Below, in pieces: positions 14,582 to 22,974 of a stretch of DNA of 36,022 nt. The DNA lies in the IMG/VR virus record IMGVR_UViG_3300028388_003354, positions 1-36,022 of that record; one strand, written 5' to 3'. Under the pieces are notes generated by a model that was given only the letters and a program-made list of their open reading frames with translations, had not been told where the DNA came from and did not search any database. This DNA comes from a virus. The translations under genes were made by a program, and so were the position numbers. The first letter of the stretch is position 1, and each line of letters begins with the position of its first letter.

Positions 14582-15004
14582 TTAAAGGCGGTTCATACGC
14601 CGTTTAATAATCAATTCCGCTTTGCGTTTGAAGCGGTTTTTCAGCTTGCTGCTCTGCCCGGCAAACTGCCTGCGCGGCATCCTGAAGCCACCGCCACGGC
14701 CTGCGCGCATACCATCGTTGTGCACCTTGCCGTATATGGGCATCACAAAGTCTACTATGCCGCCACGAGTACGCCCGCTGGTGGCTGATCTGCGCAGCCT
14801 CCCAGATTTCACCAGCAGGCTGCGGGTAGTGTCTTTATCCCTGCGTGGCTGCCAGCTGCTGCCGGTCTCTGTCCATGCTTGTGAGCGGAAATTCTCATTG
14901 TGAAACTTGCCAGCTTCGACAGCGATCACTTTCTGCGCGATCTCGTTCTTCAGCTGCGGTATACTGCGGCGCAGCCTGCGTAGTTGCATACTCAGCCCAC
15001 TCAT
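14582..15004 (-). CDS. gpG-like virion morphogenesis protein
   Basis: A 140-residue basic protein with the pattern of phage virion morphogenesis (Mu gpG) proteins: W.P.....TTRSLLVKSGRLRRSATS (near 50-75), YGKVHNDGMRAGRGGGFRMP and RQFAGQSS (90-117). In Mu gpG acts in tail completion and head-tail joining. The ATG overlaps the portal-MuF stop by four bases (ATGA), giving coupled translation. Confidence 0.75.
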   Translation of the reverse strand: MSGLSMQLRRLRRSIPQLKNEIAQKVIAVEAGKFHNENFRSQAWTETGSSWQPRRDKDTTRSLLVKSGRLRRSATSGRTRGGIVDFVMPIYGKVHNDGMRAGRGGGFRMPRRQFAGQSSKLKNRFKRKAELIIKRRMNRL

Positions 15005-17415
15005 ATAGCTATGACTTTTTTGAGGGACATGGTATCGCCCTGGTCAAAAAAGAATTGATAGGTGTCATCCAAAACCTGTAGCTGATAAATCAGATATCCG
15101 GTTTCAGCTTCGGTGCCAGCAGCGGAAAGCTCGCCTATGGCTAGTGCCAGTGCTGCCAGCAGTGAATTCCTAGTGCCCTTCTGATCTGAAGGGCTATCCA
15201 GTATGCGGCGCACATCATCGCGGGAAAGCTGCACGGTAAGCCCTTGCAGTGTACCTACTTCTTCAGGAATCTGCTTTACTACGCCAGCTCGTTCTATTTC
15301 AGCCCTAAGCTGCTCCGCTTCCTGCATCAAGTCGTCCAGCTCATCAGCTGGCAGCTGGAAGTAAGGGTGGCTGCGCTGTATCAGCTGCTTCTCTTTGTAT
15401 GGATTACCGCCAAAGCCTTTGCGCACCGTTTGCGGCGGCCCAGTGCTCACTGTTTCTTCATCCGTTTGGATAAGTACGCAGCGGCACCGCCAATCTAGTG
15501 GTGGTGTGTGGGTATCCCAGAATGGGTCATTTACTGGATAGATTGCGCCATCGAGGGCAGCGTGCCCAGGGCGTACCCGGTCATCGCCTACGGTAGAAAA
15601 TTGAAGGTTGGGGTAGAGGTCAGCCCGGTCTATGAAATCCTGCCACTGCCCGGCGGTATTGGCTGCTGCTTCTATGGTGATCAGCTCGGCTTCCAGGTAA
15701 AACCGGTTGTGGCGGTCGAGTATAGCCCTGCTCAGGCGGCTGTACTCTGTAGGGTTGGCCCGGTAGGCATTGCGCAGCTCTTCAATGAGGGTATGTTGCT
15801 TGGCGGCGGCAAACTCGCTGATGTTGCGCAGCATGCCTTGCTGTAGCTCGAAGTCGGCCCAATCATTGGATTCAGCCAGGCTACGGGCAAACCCTGAGCG
15901 GGCAAACTTGCGCAGGCGGCTGTAGTACTGCCGGTGTAGCTCAGTGTTCAGCCGGTAGTCTCCACGCGCCACGGCATCGCGCAGGGCTTTCTCCAGGTTG
16001 CGAGATATGCGGCGGAAGTCTACCCTGGGCAGTGTATCATTAAGGGTGAGGCAGTTATCGCACTTGCATCCACCGTGATGGAAGTCATAGAGCTGGGCTA
16101 CTTGCGCAGCCCGGCTAAGATTTTTTTTTTCTTCGCCGAACGAAGCTTTTAGCGAAGTTGGGCCTTCTTCGCCTTCTTCTTCTTTAGCATTTCCGGCTTC
16201 CGGCTCCGGCTCTGGCTCTGGCTCTGGATTTTCCTCTGGCAAATCTCCGGCTTCCGGTTTTGGTATGCCATAGGTTTCGTACCAGTAGCTATTGCCTACA
16301 GGTACTTTTTCGCTCACTTTCAGGTCTACTTCAATACGGTCTTTCAGGCTGAGTTCTTCCTGCTCATCGTTTACCTTCCAGTAGCCATCCGCTACCGGAT
16401 AGCCCAGCCGCCGTAGGTAGGGCACCAGCTTTTCGTTTAGCTGGCGCATACAAAAGCGTATATCTGAAGTAGTGAGGTCATCTTCCGCATCAGCTTGCGT
16501 TTCGCTTTGAGCATAGCCACCGGCCCGGCTTTCGATTGAGGTCATGGTATTGCCTAGTACAGCCAGCCCTATCTCTTCATTGCACGCCTGGCGCAAGAAT
16601 CGGAATACGCTGCTGCCGTTGCCGGTCACATCGCCGTTGATGAAGTCTAGCTTTGCATCATCCGGCGCAACTACATAACCGGCAGGCCCAGCTTTGTCCA
16701 TTGCCTCTTCCAGTATGAGGCGGCTCTGCTCGTTGTTGTAGGTAGCCCATCGGAAAGGGATGCCGAAAATCTCTGCGAACTCTGCCCAGTCGCCGAAGTT
16801 GCCACGCTTGTAGATGACGTATTGTGCTACCGACATGAATAAGCCAAGGTCTTCCGGCCCGCCTACCTCAATGACGTTGTTTCGGAATGGTGCTTTGGTG
16901 TACTGTACACCCTGTAGGTCAAAGGCATTTTCTGTAACGATCTGCCATCGTGGTTTCACGTTCTTACGAGGTATGAGCAAGGTCTTGCCATCTTCTTCCT
17001 CACCAGGTGTAGGCCACATCAGCTCCATTAGGCTGTGCCCCCAAAACTTTTGTTGCATGGTGTAGGTGAGCAAGTCTTCAAAGTAGGAGCGGGAAGCCAG
17101 CTGGGTGATCTCTTCCACCTCGGTGCCATCCGGCAAGCAGAAAACCCACTTTTGATTGGTGGCGCGGTTTATGCGCCGCTGAGTGACTGATCGCAGGTAG
17201 CCATCCAGCATAATGTCTTCGTACAGGTCATACAGCTTTTTACGCTGCTGGCTGTAGCTTTCTGCTTGTTGTATCGCATTTCGCCATTTGGAAATATCCT
17301 GGCTGATGCGATGTGGCGGTGCTACCTTGACGTTGTTGATCAGGATTTTTTTGCCACCGGCTACTTTTTGCAGCAGGTTGAGCATCCTGTCTTTTATATT
17401 GATCTTTCTGGTCAT
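15001..17415 (-). CDS. Fused portal (DUF935, gp29-like) and MuF head protein
   Basis: An 804-residue fusion. Residues 30-390 are a Mu gp29-type portal: DISKWRNAIQQAES, YEDIMLDGYLRSVTQRR and NEEIGLAVLGNTMTS are family-like. A Glu/Pro-rich acidic linker follows (395-420), then HHGGCKCDNC (446-455), which could bind zinc. Residues 460-655 are the MuF head-morphogenesis domain, with the key residues T-GDDRVRPGHAALDG and P-PLDWRCRC (608-646). Residues 720-804 form an extra C-terminal domain (see findings). In Mu the portal and gp30 are separate proteins. The fusion would place a MuF domain on every portal subunit. Confidence 0.9.
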   Translation of the reverse strand: MTRKINIKDRMLNLLQKVAGGKKILINNVKVAPPHRISQDISKWRNAIQQAESYSQQRKKLYDLYEDIMLDGYLRSVTQRRINRATNQKWVFCLPDGTEVEEITQLASRSYFEDLLTYTMQQKFWGHSLMELMWPTPGEEEDGKTLLIPRKNVKPRWQIVTENAFDLQGVQYTKAPFRNNVIEVGGPEDLGLFMSVAQYVIYKRGNFGDWAEFAEIFGIPFRWATYNNEQSRLILEEAMDKAGPAGYVVAPDDAKLDFINGDVTGNGSSVFRFLRQACNEEIGLAVLGNTMTSIESRAGGYAQSETQADAEDDLTTSDIRFCMRQLNEKLVPYLRRLGYPVADGYWKVNDEQEELSLKDRIEVDLKVSEKVPVGNSYWYETYGIPKPEAGDLPEENPEPEPEPEPEAGNAKEEEGEEGPTSLKASFGEEKKNLSRAAQVAQLYDFHHGGCKCDNCLTLNDTLPRVDFRRISRNLEKALRDAVARGDYRLNTELHRQYYSRLRKFARSGFARSLAESNDWADFELQQGMLRNISEFAAAKQHTLIEELRNAYRANPTEYSRLSRAILDRHNRFYLEAELITIEAAANTAGQWQDFIDRADLYPNLQFSTVGDDRVRPGHAALDGAIYPVNDPFWDTHTPPLDWRCRCVLIQTDEETVSTGPPQTVRKGFGGNPYKEKQLIQRSHPYFQLPADELDDLMQEAEQLRAEIERAGVVKQIPEEVGTLQGLTVQLSRDDVRRILDSPSDQKGTRNSLLAALALAIGELSAAGTEAETGYLIYQLQVLDDTYQFFFDQGDTMSLKKVIAI

Positions 17416-17417
17416 GC

Positions 17418-17828
17418 TTAATAGTAATTATTGCGTTTAGAGCCTACCCCATAACTGATGTGAGTCTGCTTTGTATTTGTACGGCGCGGCAGGTCGGCGT
17501 AGGTTTCAGAATCGCGCACCATTTTGAGCCACCTACAGGCACGGTCGTAGCGTGCTTTTCTGTCGTCCAGGGCTTGCCCAGCTTGTGTAGCTGCTACAAT
17601 AGCCCATATAGCTATATCAACACAGTACTTTACGAGCAGCTGGTGCCTGCTGCTGCCAGTAGCACCGAAGATGGCGTCTACATCGTAGCTATCATATAGA
17701 TAGGCGCGCATCTCTGCTTCAGCAGCACTGATAGCCTGGTCGATGATGGTGTCATCGTTTCGCACGATCTGATTAAGTTCGTCCTGTAGTATGCTCAGAT
17801 ATAAATCTGATTTTGCAATGAATGCCAT
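17418..17828 (-). CDS. gp36-like (DUF1320) head protein
   Basis: A 136-residue protein of the Mu gp36/DUF1320 type, associated with head-tail connection. Visible family pattern: MAFIAKSDL...I......VR.DDTIIDQAISAAEAEMRAYL and YDRACRWLKMVRD. The frame extends upstream to 17885, but I place the start at ATG 17828, one base after the terminase stop at 17830. In Mu this gene lies further downstream; here it sits between terminase and portal. Confidence 0.75.
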   Translation of the reverse strand: MAFIAKSDLYLSILQDELNQIVRNDDTIIDQAISAAEAEMRAYLYDSYDVDAIFGATGSSRHQLLVKYCVDIAIWAIVAATQAGQALDDRKARYDRACRWLKMVRDSETYADLPRRTNTKQTHISYGVGSKRNNYY

Positions 17829-17829
17829 A

Positions 17830-19350
17830 TCAGTATTTTTTGCTGGTCTTACGCTTCGTGCGGCCAGATGTAACCTTGAATACAATAAGCTTTTGCTCGA
17901 TGACCCACTTACCGCCTTCTACTGCATCCGGGCCATCCACATTAGCGGATAGGGTAGGCTCTACCAGGAGAAACTGTTCTGCCAGCCGTTTCATGTGCGG
18001 GTTGTCCTTTTCGGCAATATTAAAAATGAGCTTTCCGGCTCGGTGGTCTGGTTCCAGATTAGCCTCTATACGAGTGAATTTATCCGGCTTCTTGCGCTCA
18101 TCTGGATTGATGTAGATTGTTTTGCCCCTCATTTTGCCTACCTGCTCCATGAGTGGGCGGTATACCTGCCGGTAGAATGGGTCTTGCAGGCCGTTGTTCT
18201 CCATATAGTTGTAGAGCGCCAAAGCCATTTTTGATTTCTTGCGGGCATAGTTATCGAGGTCGTGAAACCATTCGATGAACTGCTGGTTGCCGGTTTGGTC
18301 GAGCCTGCAATTGATTACATAGGTATTGCCCTGGTGCTGGCCCATGAGCATTACTGCCTTGTGGCTGCCTTTCTTGTTCTCGCTGTTGCTAGGTGAGGGG
18401 TCACCATAGCAAAGCAGGAATTTGAATTTGGAAAGGGGCGGTACTTTACCCCATACCATTTCATCGAAGACGGTGCCTTCAGTTATGGGGTTGTTAAAAT
18501 ACTCCTTTTGCCCACTGGCATAGCTGATCTTACTCAGCATGTAATCTACCTGCTCTTTGGTGTACCGGGGCCAGGAGGGGTTACCATGTTTATCAAGGAT
18601 ATTTACCTTGATGTAATAGTCAGCTACCTTGCTGGCTTTTACGATACAACTCTCTTTTGAAATGACGTTGCCCGCAAAAACAAATCGCTTGCTGCCCGAT
18701 ATAGACATGGTAGGGAAAAGCGCCTGCTCGACCCACATCCATTTGTTGTCTATTCGTTTTTGATTTCTGGCTTCTTCGTCAGTGTCAATATCATCGATAA
18801 GGATGAAGTCAGGGCGCTTCTCTTCATTGCGCGTACCACGCGGGCTTTGCTGTGCGCCGATAGATCGAAAGCTACACCCTTCGTTGGTATGCCAATTACC
18901 TGCTTCCCAGGTGCGGTATCCTTTTTGAATGCCGTAGTCGTTAATAATGCGCTGGTTGTTTTCCAGGTTGAGGATAAGCGGCATGAGTAGCTCGATGGCG
19001 TTATCCTTATTGTGGCTCACCAGTAGCATATTGTACAGCCTGCCGGTAAACATCAGGTAGGCAGGAATAAGCAGGCCGAGTAGTACAGATTTGCCATGCT
19101 CCCTTGCCAGGGCTGCCACCAGGTATATCTCATCGTTATTGATGAGCTTATTGGCTATCTTGATATGGAACTTACCAAAATCAGAGCTGGCATACTCCGG
19201 GAAGTAGTACTTTGAAAAAGCAACAAAATCTTTCTTTAGGCGGGCAATACGCAGCTCCTTAGCCTCTGGCGTTTCATGCTCGATGACCTTCAGCTTGCGG
19301 ATATTAGCCGCTACCTTTTCCCACTTTTTTAAAGCCTGCTTATCCGTCAT
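17830..19350 (-). CDS. Large terminase subunit (Mu gp28-like)
   Basis: A 506-residue DNA-packaging motor. The ATPase part has a Walker A-like AREHGKSV (82-89) and Walker B FILIDDID (182-189). The nuclease part has YGDPSPS (Asp317) and a later acidic DGPDAVEGG (472-480) as candidate metal ligands. It cuts and packages phage DNA from host-flanked ends in Mu-like fashion. The ATG overlaps the small terminase stop by four bases. Confidence 0.9.
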   Translation of the reverse strand: MTDKQALKKWEKVAANIRKLKVIEHETPEAKELRIARLKKDFVAFSKYYFPEYASSDFGKFHIKIANKLINNDEIYLVAALAREHGKSVLLGLLIPAYLMFTGRLYNMLLVSHNKDNAIELLMPLILNLENNQRIINDYGIQKGYRTWEAGNWHTNEGCSFRSIGAQQSPRGTRNEEKRPDFILIDDIDTDEEARNQKRIDNKWMWVEQALFPTMSISGSKRFVFAGNVISKESCIVKASKVADYYIKVNILDKHGNPSWPRYTKEQVDYMLSKISYASGQKEYFNNPITEGTVFDEMVWGKVPPLSKFKFLLCYGDPSPSNSENKKGSHKAVMLMGQHQGNTYVINCRLDQTGNQQFIEWFHDLDNYARKKSKMALALYNYMENNGLQDPFYRQVYRPLMEQVGKMRGKTIYINPDERKKPDKFTRIEANLEPDHRAGKLIFNIAEKDNPHMKRLAEQFLLVEPTLSANVDGPDAVEGGKWVIEQKLIVFKVTSGRTKRKTSKKY

Positions 19351-19787
19351 TTAATCAGCGTTTTAACGTAGGCATCTTGCAGCTCTACGATCTTCTTTGC
19401 CTGCTCTCCGTCAAGCTTAGCGACAAACTGAAGGAAGGGTACAAATACGTCAATCACGGTGCCCACGCTCATGTCTTTTTCCAGGTTGGCAATAGACCTG
19501 GTGATCTGTGTCATGGCATCGGCTTCGCTTTTATTGGCAAATCGCTGCCCTTCCGGCTTTTCCATGATGTGGTCATTCAGCTCGCCCAGCTGCATATATA
19601 GCCTGCGCAGCTGCTCCTGCCGGGTGGTGAGAAGTGTCTCTCGGGTTTCATCCCATCGGTACTTCTTTCTCCACCTGGTAATGGTATTGGGGTGCACATC
19701 GCACTTTGTAGCGATCTGCTCCAGGGTAAGCCCGTCATTTTTGCTAAACAGCAAATAGGCGTATTCGCGTGTCTCTTGCCTTGTCAT
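19347..19787 (-). CDS. Small terminase subunit, gp27/DUF1804-like
   Basis: A 146-residue protein. An N-terminal HTH (LTLEQIATKCDVHPNTITRW) would recognise DNA, followed by helices with EADAMTQITRSIANLEKDMS typical of terminase small subunits and Mu gp27. Start chosen at ATG 19787 (MTRQET); the frame is open to 19844 but runs into the divergent intergenic region. First gene of the minus-strand head operon. Confidence 0.75.
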   Translation of the reverse strand: MTRQETREYAYLLFSKNDGLTLEQIATKCDVHPNTITRWRKKYRWDETRETLLTTRQEQLRRLYMQLGELNDHIMEKPEGQRFANKSEADAMTQITRSIANLEKDMSVGTVIDVFVPFLQFVAKLDGEQAKKIVELQDAYVKTLIK

Positions 19788-19922
19788 AGTCCAAAAATGA
19801 GGAAAAACAAGGCCCTTATGCGAGAATCCCGGACAAGCTGACAAGCTTACAGGACAGTATGGCAGGTTTTTTTGGTGTTTTGCTCTCGCACGGTGAATAT
19901 TGTGGCAACAAACGCATCGAAA
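19788..19922. promoter_or_regulatory. Divergent intergenic region of the two late operons
   Basis: Both late operons start from this 135-base gap, so it should carry divergent late promoters. A tandem repeat GACAAGCT occurs at 19832-19839 and 19840-19847, followed by a related tacaggaca. I see no TAnnTTTG element on either strand, which would fit activator-dependent late promoters. Confidence 0.45.
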
Positions 19923-20921
19923 ATGCCAAAAGAGTTACTGGTATCGGACGAAAGTTATAACAGCTACAACATCAGGGTGATGACCTCGGGTGGCGATTTC
20001 AGCCGCTTTGAGAACAACCCTATTATGCTGTTTAACCATATCCGCTACAGTGATAAAGATGGCATACTGCCGCCTGGCACATGGGAAGGGTTGCGTACCG
20101 ATGGAGATAAGCTATACGCAACTCCAGTATTTGATGATGCAGAAGATGACTTCGCCATGAAGCTGAAAGGCAAGTATGAGCGCGGAGTGATCAGGAGTGC
20201 ATCCCTGGGTATTAACCCGGTAAATGTACAGGAAGATACACCCGACCAACATGGGCGTAAGCGCTTCACTGTAACTGAATGGCAGCTGATGGAGATCAGC
20301 GTAGTAGACATCCCTTCCAACGCTAATGCAGTGGCATTTTACGATGAAAATGACCAGCCTATAGAGTTGAATGCAGTAATCAACATGGCTGCTAATTCCA
20401 CGAATAAAATTGAACTCAAGATGAGCAAATTAAATCATGTGCCAGCGCTGCTGGGCCTCACAGCTGATGCTTCTGAACAGGATGTGACCGATAAGATCAA
20501 TGGCCTGCTGAAACTGAAAGCAGAAAATGAAACCCTGAAGGCGGAAAACGAGAAGCTGAAGGAAGATGCGGAAGCTGCCCAAGAGCAGGAGATCATCAAC
20601 CTGGTGAGCCAGGCAGTAGATGACAAGAAGATCGACAAGGAGGACAAAGACCGCTATATCAAGCTGATGAAGGCGGATTTTGATACCACCAAGGAGCTGC
20701 TGGAAGGCATGAAACAAGCGAAGCAGATCAGGCTGAGCGATGTGCCAAAGGCTGGCCCCAAAGCGGGTGCTGATGGCGGCGATGTGATGAAGGTAGAAGG
20801 GATGACCTTCAGCGAAATGCAGAAGAAAGCCAGCGATAAGCTGGTGCAGCTGAAGAAGGAAGACTTCGAGACTTTCAACGATCTATACAAAAGCGAATTC
20901 GGCAAGGACTACCAGGTGTAG
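19923..20921 (+). CDS. Prohead protease fused to scaffold (gpI-like)
   Basis: A 332-residue protein. Residues 1-145 are an S78/U35-type prohead protease: His39 in MLFNHIR, the Ser of RSASLG (92-96, most likely Ser94) and the MEISVVDIPSNANA motif near 123-136. Residues 165-270 are coiled coil and highly charged (LKLKAENETLKAENEKLKED), as expected for a scaffold; in Mu the I gene also encodes protease plus scaffold. Start ATG 19923; GTG at 19893 in frame is possible but less likely. Confidence 0.88.
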   Translation: MPKELLVSDESYNSYNIRVMTSGGDFSRFENNPIMLFNHIRYSDKDGILPPGTWEGLRTDGDKLYATPVFDDAEDDFAMKLKGKYERGVIRSASLGINPVNVQEDTPDQHGRKRFTVTEWQLMEISVVDIPSNANAVAFYDENDQPIELNAVINMAANSTNKIELKMSKLNHVPALLGLTADASEQDVTDKINGLLKLKAENETLKAENEKLKEDAEAAQEQEIINLVSQAVDDKKIDKEDKDRYIKLMKADFDTTKELLEGMKQAKQIRLSDVPKAGPKAGADGGDVMKVEGMTFSEMQKKASDKLVQLKKEDFETFNDLYKSEFGKDYQV

Positions 20922-20985
20922 GCTGAGCCAACGGTATACCTCGCGCCGGGGGAAACTGAATTTTCATAACCTGAAATAGAGAATC

Positions 20986-21882
20986 ATGGCAGTAAATGTC
21001 GAACTGTGGCAACCCGTTGTAAAGGAAAAGCTGATGAAGAGCAATGCTTTTCTGAATACAATGATGAACGCTGACCAGTATGTTGTAGGCGGGCGGATAG
21101 TGCATATCCCTCAGTCTGGCGGCCCCTCTGGCGTAGAGAAAAACCGCGCAGTGCTTCCCGGCTCCGTGCAAAAGCGGAATGATACAGACATCACCTACCC
21201 GCTGGATGAATATACCACCAACCCAAGGCTGATTGACAACGTAGACCAGGTAGAGCTGAGCTACGATAAGATGGTCAGTATTGTGAACGAGGACACTTCC
21301 GAAATGATGGAAGTGGTGGGCAATAACATCCTGTATGATGTGTCAAAAAACTGCATTGCTGGCAGCAAGATTGCTACTACTGGCGCGGCGGCGGCTAGCC
21401 ATGTGGGCACTGGCAACCGTAAGATCATCACTGAAGCGCAAATTCGTGCGGCTAAGAAAGTGATGAACAAGCAGAATGTGCCTATGGAAGACCGATACCT
21501 GGTCATCGATAGCGATATGCTTGACCAGTTGATGAGTGATAATGACCTGCGCTATGCTTTCCAGCAAACGGTAAACCTGCGTGATGGCCAATTGCCTCGC
21601 CTCTTTGGTTTCCAGATTATAGAGCGTAGTACGGTGATCACGGTAGACGCCAGCCAGAACATTAAGGCACCGACAGCTGCTGAAGCGACTGACGATGCTG
21701 CGGCTGCTCTATTCTACCAGCGCAACTTCCTGGAGCGTGCCCTGGGTGACATCAACATCTTTGAGCGTGAGCAAGACCCAACGTACTACGGAGATATTAT
21801 CTCCTTCCTGATTCGTTCCGGTGCTCGTGCCAACCGGGAAGACAACAAGGGCTACGGCATTATCTACGCAGACGCGGAGTAA
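20986..21882 (+). CDS. Major capsid protein
   Basis: A 298-residue protein placed directly after the protease-scaffold gene. It has the plan of phage coat proteins: helical N-arm (MAVNVELWQPVVKEKLMKSN), a long central part with VDQVELSYDKMVSIVNED, and C-terminal strands (SFLIRSGARANREDNKGYG). Homology to Mu gpT is likely by context but not provable by eye. Length matches HK97-fold capsids. Confidence 0.85.
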   Translation: MAVNVELWQPVVKEKLMKSNAFLNTMMNADQYVVGGRIVHIPQSGGPSGVEKNRAVLPGSVQKRNDTDITYPLDEYTTNPRLIDNVDQVELSYDKMVSIVNEDTSEMMEVVGNNILYDVSKNCIAGSKIATTGAAAASHVGTGNRKIITEAQIRAAKKVMNKQNVPMEDRYLVIDSDMLDQLMSDNDLRYAFQQTVNLRDGQLPRLFGFQIIERSTVITVDASQNIKAPTAAEATDDAAAALFYQRNFLERALGDINIFEREQDPTYYGDIISFLIRSGARANREDNKGYGIIYADAE

Positions 21883-21900
21883 GCCTAAGCGGATAAATAA

Positions 21901-21921
21901 AGGGTGTGGCTTTCACACCCT
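21901..21921 (+). terminator. Hairpin after the capsid gene
   Basis: AGGGTGTG (21901-21908) pairs perfectly with CACACCCT (21914-21921) around GCTTT. No T-run follows on the plus strand, so it may stabilise the capsid mRNA or partially terminate, giving extra capsid message relative to distal genes. Confidence 0.5.
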
Positions 21922-21948
21922 ATACGATAACCCTCAATACTTTATGTA

Positions 21949-22185
21949 ATGAGTAAGCAAAACTGGAAAACGGTTTTTGAACAGTACCCTAATGCAGGTC
22001 AAATCTTTGTATGCGCTGGGCAACCTTTCCTCACTCGGAAAGACGCTGCTGGCCATTCCCGATCTACTGGTGAGCCTGTAGAGACCGTGGATAACCCCCA
22101 AATTGCTGCTGAGAAGGAAGCTGCTGAGAAGGAAGCTGCTGAGAAGGCGAAAGCCGATAAGAAAACCGAGAATAAGAAGAAGTAA
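21949..22185 (+). CDS. Small head protein with tandem AEKEA repeats
   Basis: A 78-residue protein. The N-terminal 45 residues form a compact, partly beta sequence (TVFEQYPNAGQIFVCAGQPF). The tail is a charged Ala/Glu/Lys repeat from a 15-base tandem repeat (GCTGCTGAGAAGGAA) at 22105-22147. Position between capsid and sheath genes suggests a head accessory protein. Not recognised. Confidence 0.6.
   Translation: MSKQNWKTVFEQYPNAGQIFVCAGQPFLTRKDAAGHSRSTGEPVETVDNPQIAAEKEAAEKEAAEKAKADKKTENKKK
22105..22147 (+). repeat. 15-base tandem repeat, about 2.9 copies
   Basis: GCTGCTGAGAAGGAA occurs exactly twice (22105-22119, 22120-22134) and a third time with a changed end, encoding AAEKE repeats. Perfect identity indicates recent slippage. 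Confidence 0.85.
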
Positions 22186-22244
22186 GCAAGGCTGGCGCAT
22201 TCAAGCGATCTGCTTTGATTCTGTACCAATAAAAACCATGTAAA

Positions 22245-22589
22245 ATGGCTTCTGATACTAAATATATCAAGTTCCCTTTTGGCGATGCTGATGTACAAGC
22301 GCTGGATGATGGCGCCACGTTGGCCCTGGAGGTCAATAACACCAAAACAATCGCAACGGTAAGCCTGAGCCAGGCTGCTACGCTCAATGTGACGCCTAAT
22401 GCAGAGCTGCCAGCAGGTAGCGAGCTACACCTGAAGGTGACCAGCGATGGCACTGGGCGCGATGTGACCCTGGGCACCAATATTACCGGCCCAACCCTGA
22501 GCGGCACAGCCAGCAAGACTAAGGTGGCAACTTTCGTGTACGATGGTTCTGCTTTCCTACAGTCTGGTGCTGTAGTGCAGCTCGACTAA
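22245..22589 (+). CDS. Beta-rich head decoration-type protein (tentative)
   Basis: A 114-residue, Thr/Ser/Ala-rich, beta-strand-patterned protein (ATLALEVNNTKTIATVSL and SELHLKVTSDGTGRDVTL). Such sequences are common among capsid decoration or head-fibre proteins. Its position before the sheath gene fits. Not recognised by family. Confidence 0.55.
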   Translation: MASDTKYIKFPFGDADVQALDDGATLALEVNNTKTIATVSLSQAATLNVTPNAELPAGSELHLKVTSDGTGRDVTLGTNITGPTLSGTASKTKVATFVYDGSAFLQSGAVVQLD

Positions 22590-22645
22590 TCAAAGGCGCG
22601 ATATGGTGCGCATCATCTATGAACCTTTGACGCGTATCCCGCGCC
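22590..22645 (+). other. Leader with competing stems
   Basis: TCAAAGG (22590-22596) can pair with CCTTTGA (22624-22630), and overlapping GGCGCG (22595-22600) can instead pair with CGCGCC (22640-22645). The two stems exclude each other, so this gap before the small secreted ORF may be structured RNA. Confidence 0.4.
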
Positions 22646-22661
22646 GACAAATCAGAAAGAC

Positions 22662-22856
22662 ATGAAACATTTACTGCTTTTACTATTATTCTCTATGGCG
22701 CTTTTTGCAGCTCCTATGGCAGCGCAAATCGTGGCGGATGAGAACCCCGTGACTCTCACGGAAGAAGAATTGCAACTGGCAGGCGAAGAAATAGCCTTCC
22801 AATTTGAAGATGGCAGCGAACTGCTGGCACAAGGCCCTACCGATACCGACATGTGA
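22662..22856 (+). CDS. Small secreted acidic protein
   Basis: A 64-residue protein starting with a Sec signal peptide: Lys-His, hydrophobic run, then FAAPMAAQ with a likely cleavage after MAA (about residue 21). The mature part, about 43 residues, is strongly acidic (LTEEELQLAGEEIAFQFEDG). A secreted protein within the head-tail operon is unusual. Function unknown. Confidence 0.55.
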   Translation: MKHLLLLLLFSMALFAAPMAAQIVADENPVTLTEEELQLAGEEIAFQFEDGSELLAQGPTDTDM

Positions 22857-22960
22857 ACTTGACGCCTACCGAACGAGACAACGCATGGTTTAAATGGCTT
22901 CGGGATATAATCCAAAGCATTGTACCAAACAAGAAAAAAGGCGGAGGTACTCACGCTTGA
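22853..22960 (+). CDS. Possible coupled 35-residue peptide, GTG start
   Basis: GTG at 22853 overlaps the previous stop as ATGTGA. The frame encodes 35 residues with a helical centre and a basic Gly-rich tail (ERDNAWFKWLRDIIQSI, then NKKKGGGTHA). Coupling and aromatic content suggest a real ORF, but size leaves doubt. Confidence 0.35.
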   Translation: MNLTPTERDNAWFKWLRDIIQSIVPNKKKGGGTHA

Positions 22961-22974
22961 TGAACTCGGCGCGC

